Shown piece after piece: positions 41,668 to 50,543 of a DNA stretch of 64,000 nt (position 1 is its first letter; every line of letters starts with the position of its first letter). The notes beneath the pieces were generated by a model. The model saw only the letters and a list, made by a program, of their open reading frames with translations. It made no database searches and was not told where the DNA came from. Source of the stretch: Nodularia sp034931045 (lineage in GTDB: Bacteria; Cyanobacteriota; Cyanobacteriia; Cyanobacteriales; Nostocaceae); contig NZ_JAYGHH010000011.1 of NCBI RefSeq assembly GCF_034931045.1, forward strand, positions 1-64,000, given 5' to 3'. Made by a program: the position numbers and the translations under genes.

Positions 41668-42654
41668 GTGAAACCTTTTAATCATCCAGCCTCCTACTTC
41701 CCTCTGATCAATGGACGCTATGAAGTCAAGCCGGGAATGATGCCTTTTGGTTGCTGCTTGGGTAATGGTGAAGCTGATCAACAGGTGTTCCAAATCGATG
41801 AGCATTTTACCCATTACCGCCAAAATAAAATTTTAGCTCGTGGGGAACGGTTGAGTAAATATTATCAAACTTGCAATTATTCTCCAGCTGTAGCAGGTGC
41901 GATCGCTTGTTTAATTATTGAACGTCTCACCCTCGAACACCCACAATATTTTGATTGTCAAAAAATAGCCAATACTCTCCAATTCCATAGCCGACTAACT
42001 CAAGAAACCCTGCATTTAAATGCAGATTGGCAATTACAGCAAGTCCAAGGTAGTTCAGTTATTCCCCCTTATGTCTCTACTCTTGATGCTTTAGCCGCAC
42101 AAATCCAAGAAGATATTACAGTGATTTGTCGCTCTGAGGATAGTAGTAATTGGTTAAGTGCTGTGCATCTCTGCTATCCCAATCATTGGTCAGCCGAAGT
42201 CAAAATTGGTCAAAACTTTACTGCAATTCACGCACCTGTCGCCGGGATGGAAAAAATCAATCTGCGGGGGGATGCCATTGTGAATACAATGATTGAACAA
42301 AAACCAATGGTGCGTTTTGCTTGGGGTTTGAGTACCGATACCCGTCTGAATCATCATCCGCAACCCCCCCTTGGTGTATCAGCCAATCAATGGCAAGGCA
42401 GAAGTTTTGATTCCCAGCATCCCCAACTTTATCTGCGAATTGAAAGACAAGTGATTTGGGGACTACCGAAGTATGAAGCGGCGCTATTCACTATTCGTAC
42501 TTATTTTAAAGATTGTGGCGTGCTTAAACAAGACCCAGCGCTACGATCTAAACTGTGTGCAGCCATTCAATCCATGACATCGCAATCACTTATATATAAA
42601 GGCTTATTAGAAAGCAAAGCTAGTATTCTACAGTGGCTCGGAGAGATGGGATAA
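41668..42654 (+). CDS. DUF3445 protein, heme-dependent oxidative N-demethylase family
   Basis: 328 residues; the start is GTG 41668, since the conserved N-terminus (ASYFPLINGRYEVKPGMMPFG) begins right there. The diagnostic DUF3445 segment RIERQVIWGLPKYEAALFTI (about 271-290) parallels fungal/bacterial forms reading ERQ-x(2)-RLP-x(4)-ILFTIRTY. The family includes the catalytic subunit of heme-dependent oxidative N-demethylase (HODM), which removes methyl from dimethylamine using O2 and reductant. The heme ligand cannot be identified by eye. The partner reductase subunits of known HODM are not nearby; instead the gene is coupled to a CblD-like gene. Confidence 0.75.
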   Translation: MKPFNHPASYFPLINGRYEVKPGMMPFGCCLGNGEADQQVFQIDEHFTHYRQNKILARGERLSKYYQTCNYSPAVAGAIACLIIERLTLEHPQYFDCQKIANTLQFHSRLTQETLHLNADWQLQQVQGSSVIPPYVSTLDALAAQIQEDITVICRSEDSSNWLSAVHLCYPNHWSAEVKIGQNFTAIHAPVAGMEKINLRGDAIVNTMIEQKPMVRFAWGLSTDTRLNHHPQPPLGVSANQWQGRSFDSQHPQLYLRIERQVIWGLPKYEAALFTIRTYFKDCGVLKQDPALRSKLCAAIQSMTSQSLIYKGLLESKASILQWLGEMG

Positions 42655-43084
42655 TTAAAAATTAAATTATTTAGTTATATTTTCCACTTTTTGGCAATTT
42701 TTCCTGATATATACAGCATTTCACTAATAACAGCATAAAAATTTATTTAATGCCATACCAAACATCTCATCACAGCATTATGATCGGAAAATAGACAAAC
42801 ATATAATTACCGAATTGTCTGCCAAAAAATCATTGCAATAGTAAATACCTGGAAATTTAGCCTGTAACTCGGTAGACATTTCTGACCAAGACTGTAATCA
42901 CGTTTTATGTAACTTCTCTACAAGGGTTTGAGAAAGAACATATTTAAGGTCAATTTCTAGTGAATAATTAGAGTTTTTTCGATTATTTAGGAAATGTAGC
43001 AACCGCCAAGACGGTTAGGAGATGACAAAATTCCCAAACCCAGTCACAACAAGCATTTCAATTTTCAATTTTGAATTTTGCTAT
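42655..43084. other. intergenic region upstream of the CBS/PAS kinase
   Basis: About 430 bases. AT-rich, with no RNA gene recognised. The right end (43004-43018) carries ACCGCCAAGACGGTTAGGAG and a run of ATTTTCAATTTTGAATTTTG (43060-43079), typical repeat filler. That filler makes the upstream in-frame ATG 43022 doubtful as the kinase start. Confidence 0.45.
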
Positions 43085-46000
43085 ATGACCCTCATACCAG
43101 GAATTGAATCCTTAGCTAATTGTGTATCTCTAGAATTACCGGCTCTCAGAAATATCATTTATTTTTCTCCTGTAACTGTCACATCTGATGCTCGTGTAAT
43201 TGATGCGATCGCCTTAATGAGTCAAGCACGAGGCAGTAATCAGAACTTACCAACAACGCAGGAAAAAGCTAGTTGTATATTAGTAGTTTCACAAGGGCAA
43301 TTAGTAGGAATTTTTACAGAATGGGATGTAGTGAGGCTAACTGCTATAGGTGTGGACTTATCTGAGATTACCATTGCTGAAGTCATGATCCACCCAGTGA
43401 TTACTATTCAGCAATCTCAGGCTGAGAATATGCTCACAGTGCTGTCCATCTTGCATCAAAATCGCATTCGCCATCTACCAGTAGTAGATCACAATCATCA
43501 TGTAATGGGAGTAATTACACCTGAAGCAATTCGTCAAGTAATCCAACCAGCAAATTTATTGAGACTACGCACCGTATCAGAAGTAACTGTCAATCAAAAT
43601 ATTTATGCCCCGTTGACTGCTAGATTATTTGACATTGCCGAGCTGATGAATGATCAAAACATCAGTTGTGTAGTCATAGCAGAACCTGACACTTTAGGAC
43701 GCATCATCCCCCAGGGAATCATTACTGAACGAGATATTGTACAGTTTCAAGTCTTAGGGCTGGATTTCACCCAAATTCAAGCTCAAACTGTGATGAGTAC
43801 ACCTTTATTTTGTGTCTGTTCTCAAGATTCCTTGTGGTTTGCTAATCAAGAAATGCAACGGCGACAATTGCGGCGATTAGTTGTCACCTGTGAAACTGGG
43901 GAATTTCTAGGAATTGTCACTCAAACCAGCTTTTTGCAATTATTTGATCCCTTAGAAATGACAAGCTTGATTGCGGCTTTACAGCAACAGGTTACAGCCC
44001 AGGGACAAGAACTAAAACATACTAACCAGCAATTGCAAGAGGAAATTATACAACGCCGGCAGGCAGAAGAGAAACTCCATCAAGCTTATACAACCTCAGA
44101 GCAACAAGTTGCCCAACGAATCGCCGAACTATCCCAAGCCAATGCACTGTTACAGCAAGAAATCGAGGAACGCCAGAAAACAGAACTAGCACTGAGAAAA
44201 AGCGAAGCACAGGCTTGGCAACAACTGGCAGAAATTGAAAACATTTATGCTTCTGTTCCCGTTGGATTGAGCTTTATGGATACAACCTTGAAATTTGTCC
44301 GCATCAATGAACATTTAGCTCAGATTAATAACATTCCAGTGGCCGATCATATCGGGCGAACCCTGCGGGAAGTATTACCAAGCCTCAGTGACAAATTAGA
44401 GCCGCTTTATCAACAAGTGATTGAGTCAGGCTTACCCATCATCAATCACAAAGTTCATGGTACTACCCTAGCCCAACCTGGTATTGAACGTTACTGGCTA
44501 GTTAATTATTACCCACTGAGAGGGCATGATGGTGAAATGCTTGGTGTCAACTCAGTCATACAGGATATTACCGAACGCCAACGCACAGAAGAACAGCTAC
44601 GCTATCAAGCACAAATTATCGACCAAATTCATGATTCAGTCATTGCCACTGATATTCAAGGTTATATTACCAGTTGGAATCAAGGTGCAGAAAAATTAAC
44701 AGGTTACTCAGCTACCGAAGCTATGGGTAAACATATTTCGCTGCTTTATCCAGGTGAACTGGGTACTGTGCTGGAAAATCAAATTATTGCCCCTCTCTTA
44801 AAAACAGGAAAGCATGAAATTGAAGTGACCATGCAAAATAAGTTTGGCAAGCGATTTGATGCTCTGTTGTCAATGTCGTTATTACGTAGTCCCAATCAGA
44901 CTCCCATTGCCATGATTGGCTACTCTCTAGACATCACAGAGCGTAAACGAGCCGAAACTGCCCTGCGACAAAGCCAACAGCAGTTTGAGGATATCATCAA
45001 TAACTCGACAGCAATTATTTTCCTCAAGGATCTCCAAGGACGATATATATTAGTCAATCGTGGGTTTACAGTTCTTTTTAACCTGAGCCAAGAACAAATT
45101 CAAGGTAAAACAGACTACGAGCTTTTTCCCCAAACACAAGCGGAAAAATTGGTGGCCAATGACCGCCAAGTAATTGAAGCAAGAAAACCTTTGACTGTAG
45201 AAGAATTAGTACCATTGGCAGACGGTATCTACACTTACCTTACAGTTAAATTTCCCCTGCTTGATGCTGAGGGTGTACCTTATGCTGTTTGCGGTATTGC
45301 TACTGACATCACAAAAAGCAAACAAGCTGAAGAGAAAATCCGCGAACAAGCAGCCCTGATTGATATTGCCACAGACGCAATTTTTGTTTGCAATCTGGAG
45401 CAGCGGATATTATTTTGGAATCAAGGTGCTGAGGGTATTTATGAATGGTCAGAGGCCGAAGTCTTGGGCAAAAATGCCAATCAGATTTTATATGAAAAAG
45501 CGTCACCGCAACTAGAAGCGGCTCGTTTGAGTGTTTTAAAAGATAATTCCTGGCAAGGAGAGTTAAAGCAAATCACCAAACATGGCAAAAAAATTATTGT
45601 GCAGAGTCGATGGACACTAGTGCGTGATAAATTTGGGGAACCAAAATCAATCTTAATTGTGAACACCGATATTACCGAGAAGAAACAACTAGAAGCCAAA
45701 TTTCTCCGGACTCAAAGGTTAGAAAATCTTGGTATCCTCGCCAGTGGAATTGCCCATGATTTAAACAACATTCTCACACCGATTCTCACTAGTACTCAAC
45801 TGCTACCCCTGAGACTACACAATATTGATGAGCAAAGTCGCCAACTGCTAAAAATGCAGCAAGACAGTGCCAAACGTGGTGCGGAGTTAATTAAGCAAAT
45901 TTTATCCTTTGCTCAGGGAGTTGAAGGAAAGCACTTTCCCCTACAAATCAGACATTTATTAAGGGAAATTGAGCAAATTGTTAAAAGTACATTTCCCAAA

Positions 46001-46864
46001 TCAATTGCAGTTAAAACCTATATCCCAAATACAATTAATTCGATCATAGTTGCTGATCCTACTCAAATTCATCAGGTGCTAATGAATCTGTGTGTTAATG
46101 CTCGTGATGCCATGCCCAATGGCGGTACTCTACGTTTAGAAGCAGATAATTTTTTTGTTGATGAACATGATGCCCAGATGAATCCAGAAGCAAGGGTTGG
46201 CAGCTACATTGTTATTACTGTATCAGATACAGGATGTGGTATACCAAGAGAGCTGTTAAAACGAATTTTTGAACCCTTTTTTACTACTAAGGAATTTAGT
46301 AAAGGCACTGGCTTAGGACTTTCCACAATTGTGGGTATTCTCAAAAATCACGGCGGTTTTATCAATGTTGAGAGTAAGGTGGGCTTAGGTAGTGATTTTA
46401 AAGTTTATTTGCCAGTTTCTGAGCAAATAGTTACAGAGGAAATTTATAAAAGTGAAATACCCAAAGGCAACGACGAATTAATTTTGATTGTTGATGATGA
46501 AGACAGTATTCGAGCTACGAATAAAGCTACTCTAGAAAGTTACAATTACAAAGTTATCACCGCTAATGATGGGATAGAAGCTGTCTCAATCTATGCTCAA
46601 TATCAAAATAAAATTAATTTGGTATTAATGGATATAGAAATGCCATCAATGGATGGTATCCGTGCTATCCAAGTTCTATGCAAAATTAATCCGGCTATCA
46701 AGATTGTCGCTATGAGTGGACTTTTATCTAATCGCGATCGCCTCCGGCACTGCTGCGCCGATCACATCAAGAAAATTGGGGGTTGTGTGCCAGCATTTTT
46801 ATCAAAGCCTTACAGTGTGAAGGAACTATTAGAAACAGTACAATTTATTTTAAATAATCATTGA
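43085..46864 (+). CDS. hybrid sensor histidine kinase with four CBS motifs, PAS domains and receiver
   Basis: 1259 residues from ATG 43085 (1280 if ATG 43022 is used). Order: two CBS pairs (about 20-290; VTVTSDARVIDAIALM, EVMIHPVITIQQSQ, GIITERDIVQF, TVMSTPLFCVCSQD), coiled coil (300-380), four PAS regions (to about 870; DITERQRTEEQLR, DITERKRAETALR), HisKA with GIAHDLNNIL (His near 891), HATPase (NARDAMPNGG, DTGCGIP, GTGLGLSTIVGILK) and a C-terminal receiver with VDDED and phosphoacceptor Asp in LVLMDIEMP. CBS domains usually sense adenine nucleotides, so the kinase may couple energy state to signalling. The target is unknown; no separate response regulator is adjacent. Confidence 0.93.
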   Translation: MTLIPGIESLANCVSLELPALRNIIYFSPVTVTSDARVIDAIALMSQARGSNQNLPTTQEKASCILVVSQGQLVGIFTEWDVVRLTAIGVDLSEITIAEVMIHPVITIQQSQAENMLTVLSILHQNRIRHLPVVDHNHHVMGVITPEAIRQVIQPANLLRLRTVSEVTVNQNIYAPLTARLFDIAELMNDQNISCVVIAEPDTLGRIIPQGIITERDIVQFQVLGLDFTQIQAQTVMSTPLFCVCSQDSLWFANQEMQRRQLRRLVVTCETGEFLGIVTQTSFLQLFDPLEMTSLIAALQQQVTAQGQELKHTNQQLQEEIIQRRQAEEKLHQAYTTSEQQVAQRIAELSQANALLQQEIEERQKTELALRKSEAQAWQQLAEIENIYASVPVGLSFMDTTLKFVRINEHLAQINNIPVADHIGRTLREVLPSLSDKLEPLYQQVIESGLPIINHKVHGTTLAQPGIERYWLVNYYPLRGHDGEMLGVNSVIQDITERQRTEEQLRYQAQIIDQIHDSVIATDIQGYITSWNQGAEKLTGYSATEAMGKHISLLYPGELGTVLENQIIAPLLKTGKHEIEVTMQNKFGKRFDALLSMSLLRSPNQTPIAMIGYSLDITERKRAETALRQSQQQFEDIINNSTAIIFLKDLQGRYILVNRGFTVLFNLSQEQIQGKTDYELFPQTQAEKLVANDRQVIEARKPLTVEELVPLADGIYTYLTVKFPLLDAEGVPYAVCGIATDITKSKQAEEKIREQAALIDIATDAIFVCNLEQRILFWNQGAEGIYEWSEAEVLGKNANQILYEKASPQLEAARLSVLKDNSWQGELKQITKHGKKIIVQSRWTLVRDKFGEPKSILIVNTDITEKKQLEAKFLRTQRLENLGILASGIAHDLNNILTPILTSTQLLPLRLHNIDEQSRQLLKMQQDSAKRGAELIKQILSFAQGVEGKHFPLQIRHLLREIEQIVKSTFPKSIAVKTYIPNTINSIIVADPTQIHQVLMNLCVNARDAMPNGGTLRLEADNFFVDEHDAQMNPEARVGSYIVITVSDTGCGIPRELLKRIFEPFFTTKEFSKGTGLGLSTIVGILKNHGGFINVESKVGLGSDFKVYLPVSEQIVTEEIYKSEIPKGNDELILIVDDEDSIRATNKATLESYNYKVITANDGIEAVSIYAQYQNKINLVLMDIEMPSMDGIRAIQVLCKINPAIKIVAMSGLLSNRDRLRHCCADHIKKIGGCVPAFLSKPYSVKELLETVQFILNNH

Positions 46865-46939
46865 ATAGGGAATAGGGAATAGTAACGGCGGGACTAGTAC
46901 CGCAGGGCGGAAGTCAAAAGTCAAAAGTCAAAAGTCAAA
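46865..46939. repeat. heptamer repeats (GGGAATA and AGTCAAA)
   Basis: Two GGGAATA units (46868-46881) and four perfect AGTCAAA units (46912-46939), short tandem repeats after the kinase stop. Confidence 0.85.
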
Positions 46940-47000
46940 AAGCTTCTTCTATAGGCTTTTCATTGATTTTGAATAGTCTGTCTATTTATGCCGTGCTGTA

Positions 47001-48065
47001 CTAGTTATTTCTCGGTCGTTGCCGTCTTCGGGCAGCAATGGGGATGAGAATTTGGTTCAAACTACGCAATTGTTCAGATGTACCCATGCAAATCAGGGTA
47101 TCTCCTGGTAATAAAACAGTATCGCCAGTGGGGCCACCAATGAGATGACCATCAGCGCGACGAATGGCAATTACTAAGGCTCCGGATTGCGATCGCAATC
47201 TCGCTTGTCTTAAAGTTTGACCCACAAAAGGATACACAGCCGGGTCAAGTAAAAATTCTTCCATATAAAATTGGCGATCTACACCAGAAATGAAACCATC
47301 GACAAAATCCAACACTTGGGGTCTGAGGGCAGCAGCGGCCATGCGTTTACCACCAGTGATATACGGTGAAACTACGGTGTCAGCCCCACCACGCTGTAAC
47401 TTTTTGACAGATTCTTCTGTACTTGCCCGTGCGATCGCTCTAATTCCTGGATTCAGTGTTTTTGCGGTTAACACGGTATATAAATTTTCGGCATCTGAAG
47501 GCAATGCAGCCACTATACAAATCGCTCGTTCTACACCAACTTTCAAGAGCGTTTCATCCAGAGTTACATCACCTTGGTATGTGATGTAGTTTTGTGCTTG
47601 TGCATCTTCCACAGATTCTAAATTTGCATCAACCACCACAAAAGGTACACCCTCTGCCTGAAATTCTTTAGCAATTTGACGACCAGTGCGACTAAATCCA
47701 CAGATAATATAATGTTTTGTCAGTGATTCCATTAACTTTCTCTGTTGCCGTAGCCTCATTCCTTCTTGAAAATAGCCTTGAATCACGGCTTCTGTAAATC
47801 TGTTGACCATGTAACCAATAGTGACTACACCCAACAGAATTAAGGCAATTGTAAATAATCTTCCTCGGCTACTCAACGGGTTGGTTTCACCAAAGCCCAC
47901 AGTGGTTAAAGTGATAACTGTCATGTAAGCCGCTTCTTCCCATGACCAACCTTCCACGAACTTGTACCACAAAGTGCCAGTCAGGACAACGCCAGCCAGA
48001 GAAATCGCCCCCACTGTTAGCTCTTTTTGCAGTCGTCGGTATTTCTTCTCAAGTACAGAATACAA
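47001..48065 (-). CDS. two-helix potassium channel with RCK (TrkA-N/TrkA-C) domains
   Basis: 354 residues. The N-terminus carries two membrane helices (VGAISLAGVVLTGTLWYKF; FTIALILLGVVTIGYMVNRF) around a pore loop with selectivity filter TLTTVGFGE (about 55-63; GFG in place of GYG is common in prokaryotes). Residues 110-235 are an RCK/TrkA-N Rossmann domain (YIICGFSRTGRQIAKEF, VVVDAN). Residues 265-345 are TrkA-C. Ligand-gated K+ channel of the Kch/MthK type in the plasma membrane. Divergent from argD. Confidence 0.93.
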   Translation of the reverse strand: MYSVLEKKYRRLQKELTVGAISLAGVVLTGTLWYKFVEGWSWEEAAYMTVITLTTVGFGETNPLSSRGRLFTIALILLGVVTIGYMVNRFTEAVIQGYFQEGMRLRQQRKLMESLTKHYIICGFSRTGRQIAKEFQAEGVPFVVVDANLESVEDAQAQNYITYQGDVTLDETLLKVGVERAICIVAALPSDAENLYTVLTAKTLNPGIRAIARASTEESVKKLQRGGADTVVSPYITGGKRMAAAALRPQVLDFVDGFISGVDRQFYMEEFLLDPAVYPFVGQTLRQARLRSQSGALVIAIRRADGHLIGGPTGDTVLLPGDTLICMGTSEQLRSLNQILIPIAARRRQRPRNN

Positions 48066-48203
48066 AGTTTTCTCACCGCTACCATTTTTTGGCAGGATAT
48101 TTAACCGTTAGCTTCTCAAAAAGTATCAGATTTAATAAATAAAATGTAATTTTTATAAATATCTAGCAAACTAGTAAGTGACTATTAAAATTAAAGACTT
48201 ATC

Positions 48204-48209
48204 AGGAGG
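48204..48209 (+). promoter_or_regulatory. ribosome binding site fixing a GTG start for argD
   Basis: AGGAGG lies 7 bases before GTG 48217. The upstream in-frame GTG at 48178 has no such site. Confidence 0.75.
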
Positions 48210-48216
48210 CGCGGTC

Positions 48217-49488
48217 GTGAGCATAGAAACTCTCATTGAGCAAGCTACCATCCCCCCAACATCAGGTTTTATGTCATCTAGCCCTTTTGACGCTGATAGC
48301 TTCGATCAAGCCGTAATGTCAACTTATGCCCGGTTTCCCCTAGCTTTAGACCGGGGTGCTGGCTGTCGGGTTTGGGATACCCAGGGACGTGAATATCTGG
48401 ACTTTGTAGCCGGAATAGCCACTTGCACCCTTGGACACGCCCACCCCGCTATGATAGAAGCGGTAACACGCCAAATCCAGAAGCTGCATCATGTTTCCAA
48501 TTTGTACTATATTCCCGAACAAGGCGAATTAGCCCAATGGCTAGTAGAACATTCCTGTGCTGATCGGGTATTTTTCTGCAACTCTGGGGCTGAGGCGAAC
48601 GAAGCCGCGATTAAACTGGCGCGGAAATATGCCCACACAGTTCTAGACATTGACAAGCCGATTATTTTAACCGCCAATGCTAGTTTTCACGGTCGAACTT
48701 TGGCGACAATTACCGCTACCGGACAACCGAAGTATCAAAAACATTTTCAGCCTTTAGTCCCTGGTTTTGAATATGTCCCCTATAACGATATAAACGCTAT
48801 TGAGGCCGCAATTAGTGAATTAGATGAAGGTGATTATCGTGTAGCGGCAATTTTAATTGAACCGTTGCAAGGAGAAGGTGGTGTACGTCCTGGTGATGTG
48901 GCTTACTTCCAAAAGCTGCGGAAAGTTTGTGATGAAACTGGCGTTTTGTTGATGTTCGACGAAGTGCAAGTTGGCATGGGACGCAGTGGTAAGTTATGGG
49001 GTTATGAACACCTGGGAGTAGAACCGGATATCTTCACCAGTGCTAAAGGTTTGGGCGGTGGTATCCCCATTGGGGCGATGATGAGTAAGAAGTTCTGCGA
49101 TGTTTTCCAACCAGGAGAACACGCCAGCACTTTTGGCGGTAATCCCTTTGTTTGTGGTGTAGCGCTGGCTGTTTGTCAGACTTTAGAAAAAGAAAATATT
49201 TTGCAGAATGTGGAAGCACGGGGGATACAGTTGCGAAATGGATTAAATGCGATCGCAGCTAAATATCCTCACCTAATTTCTGAAGTTCGGGGTTGGGGTT
49301 TAATTAATGGTATGGAGTTACAAGCAGATATTCAGTTAACAGCAGCTGATGTTGTGAAGGCTGCTATGGACAAGGGTGTTTTGCTAGTCCCAGCCGGTCC
49401 GAAAGTTGTCCGCTTTGTACCGCCATTGATTGTAACTGAAGCGGAGGTTAATTTGGCATTACAAGCTGTTGAACAGGCGATAGCGTAG
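48217..49488 (+). CDS. argD: acetylornithine aminotransferase
   Basis: A 423-residue class III PLP enzyme of arginine biosynthesis (N-acetylglutamate semialdehyde to N-acetylornithine), possibly also serving lysine synthesis. The start is GTG 48217. Motifs: VWDTQGREYLDFVAGIATC, FFCNSGAEANEAAIKLARK, ASFHGRTLATI, PLQGEGGVRPG, LMFDEVQVGMGRSGKLW, the PLP-lysine in TSAKGLGGGIPIGAM and HASTFGGNPFVC. The stop codon falls within a strong hairpin (GGCGATA at 49476-49482 with TATCGCC at 49505-49511, inner ACGGC/GCCGT), which could terminate transcription. Confidence 0.95.
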   Translation: MSIETLIEQATIPPTSGFMSSSPFDADSFDQAVMSTYARFPLALDRGAGCRVWDTQGREYLDFVAGIATCTLGHAHPAMIEAVTRQIQKLHHVSNLYYIPEQGELAQWLVEHSCADRVFFCNSGAEANEAAIKLARKYAHTVLDIDKPIILTANASFHGRTLATITATGQPKYQKHFQPLVPGFEYVPYNDINAIEAAISELDEGDYRVAAILIEPLQGEGGVRPGDVAYFQKLRKVCDETGVLLMFDEVQVGMGRSGKLWGYEHLGVEPDIFTSAKGLGGGIPIGAMMSKKFCDVFQPGEHASTFGGNPFVCGVALAVCQTLEKENILQNVEARGIQLRNGLNAIAAKYPHLISEVRGWGLINGMELQADIQLTAADVVKAAMDKGVLLVPAGPKVVRFVPPLIVTEAEVNLALQAVEQAIA

Positions 49489-49532
49489 CTAACGGCTAAA
49501 GCCGTATCGCCTCTCTCACAGCTTAAGCCATT

Positions 49533-50276
49533 TCAGCGAGGATAGGTTCTTACTTGTCTCTCGCTGTTTATAACCCTTTTTGTCTGAATTTCTGGCAAAT
49601 TGGCGGCACTGATACCCGCCACCATTGTACGTTTGAGCATAGGGTGATTGGTATGAGTAAATCCCGTATCAGAGTCGGGATGAAAACAAACAACAGTTAA
49701 ATTATCTCCCTGTGTCCGAAACTTGTGCAGGTGATGAGCAGGAATAAAAATAGTCATCCCTGGTTGCAAAGGAATAATACCATCAGGTGTTTCACATTCT
49801 CCACCACCTTCAACTACCATAATTAGCCGATAACTAGGATGAGAATGAATCGTCTGATCCACTCCTGGGGGAAAATATAAAGCATTCAAGCAAGGATCTC
49901 CAGACATAATTGGCGGAATCAGCACATTATCTGTACCGCCATCGATATAACTTAACCTACCGATAGATTCAATTTCCCCCCCAATCATAAATACCCCTTT
50001 AAAAGTTGGACAAGTCACCACAAAACCCGATGAATTTTCACCCCCAACTACACCCCCTCCAGATAAACTAAAGTACATCCCAGAGTGAAGCTTGTAGTCT
50101 TGTAAACCCGCATGACGATACAAAACGGGATGACCACTATAAACAAAGCCGAAATGAGTTCCTGTATCGGGAAGTTGAATAGAATCTCCATTCCAACCCA
50201 TAAAGCAATCTGGTACTTGCTCGTTAAATTTGGCAAGATTGCCGTGAATTAAATTTTGATAAATTTGGAGTGTCAT
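49533..50276 (-). CDS. cupin-domain protein
   Basis: 247 residues. The C-terminal cupin (about 130-205) has an intact metal-binding pattern: HSHPSYRLIMVVEGGGECET, then IFIPAHHLHKF. The N-terminal ~125 residues look like a degenerate second beta-barrel (HFGFVYSGHPVLYRH, GMYFSLSGGGVVGG), so it may be bicupin-like. Cupins range from dioxygenases and isomerases to regulatory sugar binders; nothing here narrows the substrate. Convergent with argD. Confidence 0.85.
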   Translation of the reverse strand: MTLQIYQNLIHGNLAKFNEQVPDCFMGWNGDSIQLPDTGTHFGFVYSGHPVLYRHAGLQDYKLHSGMYFSLSGGGVVGGENSSGFVVTCPTFKGVFMIGGEIESIGRLSYIDGGTDNVLIPPIMSGDPCLNALYFPPGVDQTIHSHPSYRLIMVVEGGGECETPDGIIPLQPGMTIFIPAHHLHKFRTQGDNLTVVCFHPDSDTGFTHTNHPMLKRTMVAGISAANLPEIQTKRVINSERQVRTYPR

Positions 50277-50393
50277 GAGCGATTTAATAGATGTATTTGT
50301 AATTATTAATATTTTTGAAAATCATCCCAGCTAAGTAAGTTAGCGAAAATAAACATAACTATGTGAAGAAATGTAAAAATATGATAACTTAGC

Positions 50394-50456
50394 TCGTAGT
50401 AAGGGCTTTAGCCCTTAATTCAAAATTTTAATCCTGACTACAAACCTTTAATTATT
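50394..50456. repeat. dispersed hairpin repeat (copy 2)
   Basis: GTAGTAAGGGCTTTAGCCCTT at the left and ATCCTGACTACAAACC at the right form terminal inverted repeats. The right arm is the reverse complement of the left flank of copy 1 (20731). Confidence 0.8.
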
Positions 50457-50543
50457 GGCGACTACTTACTTATCATCCAGACGTATATCTATAATCGAAC
50501 CGAAAAACTTCATAAAATAACAGCCTTATTTATATTACAAGTT

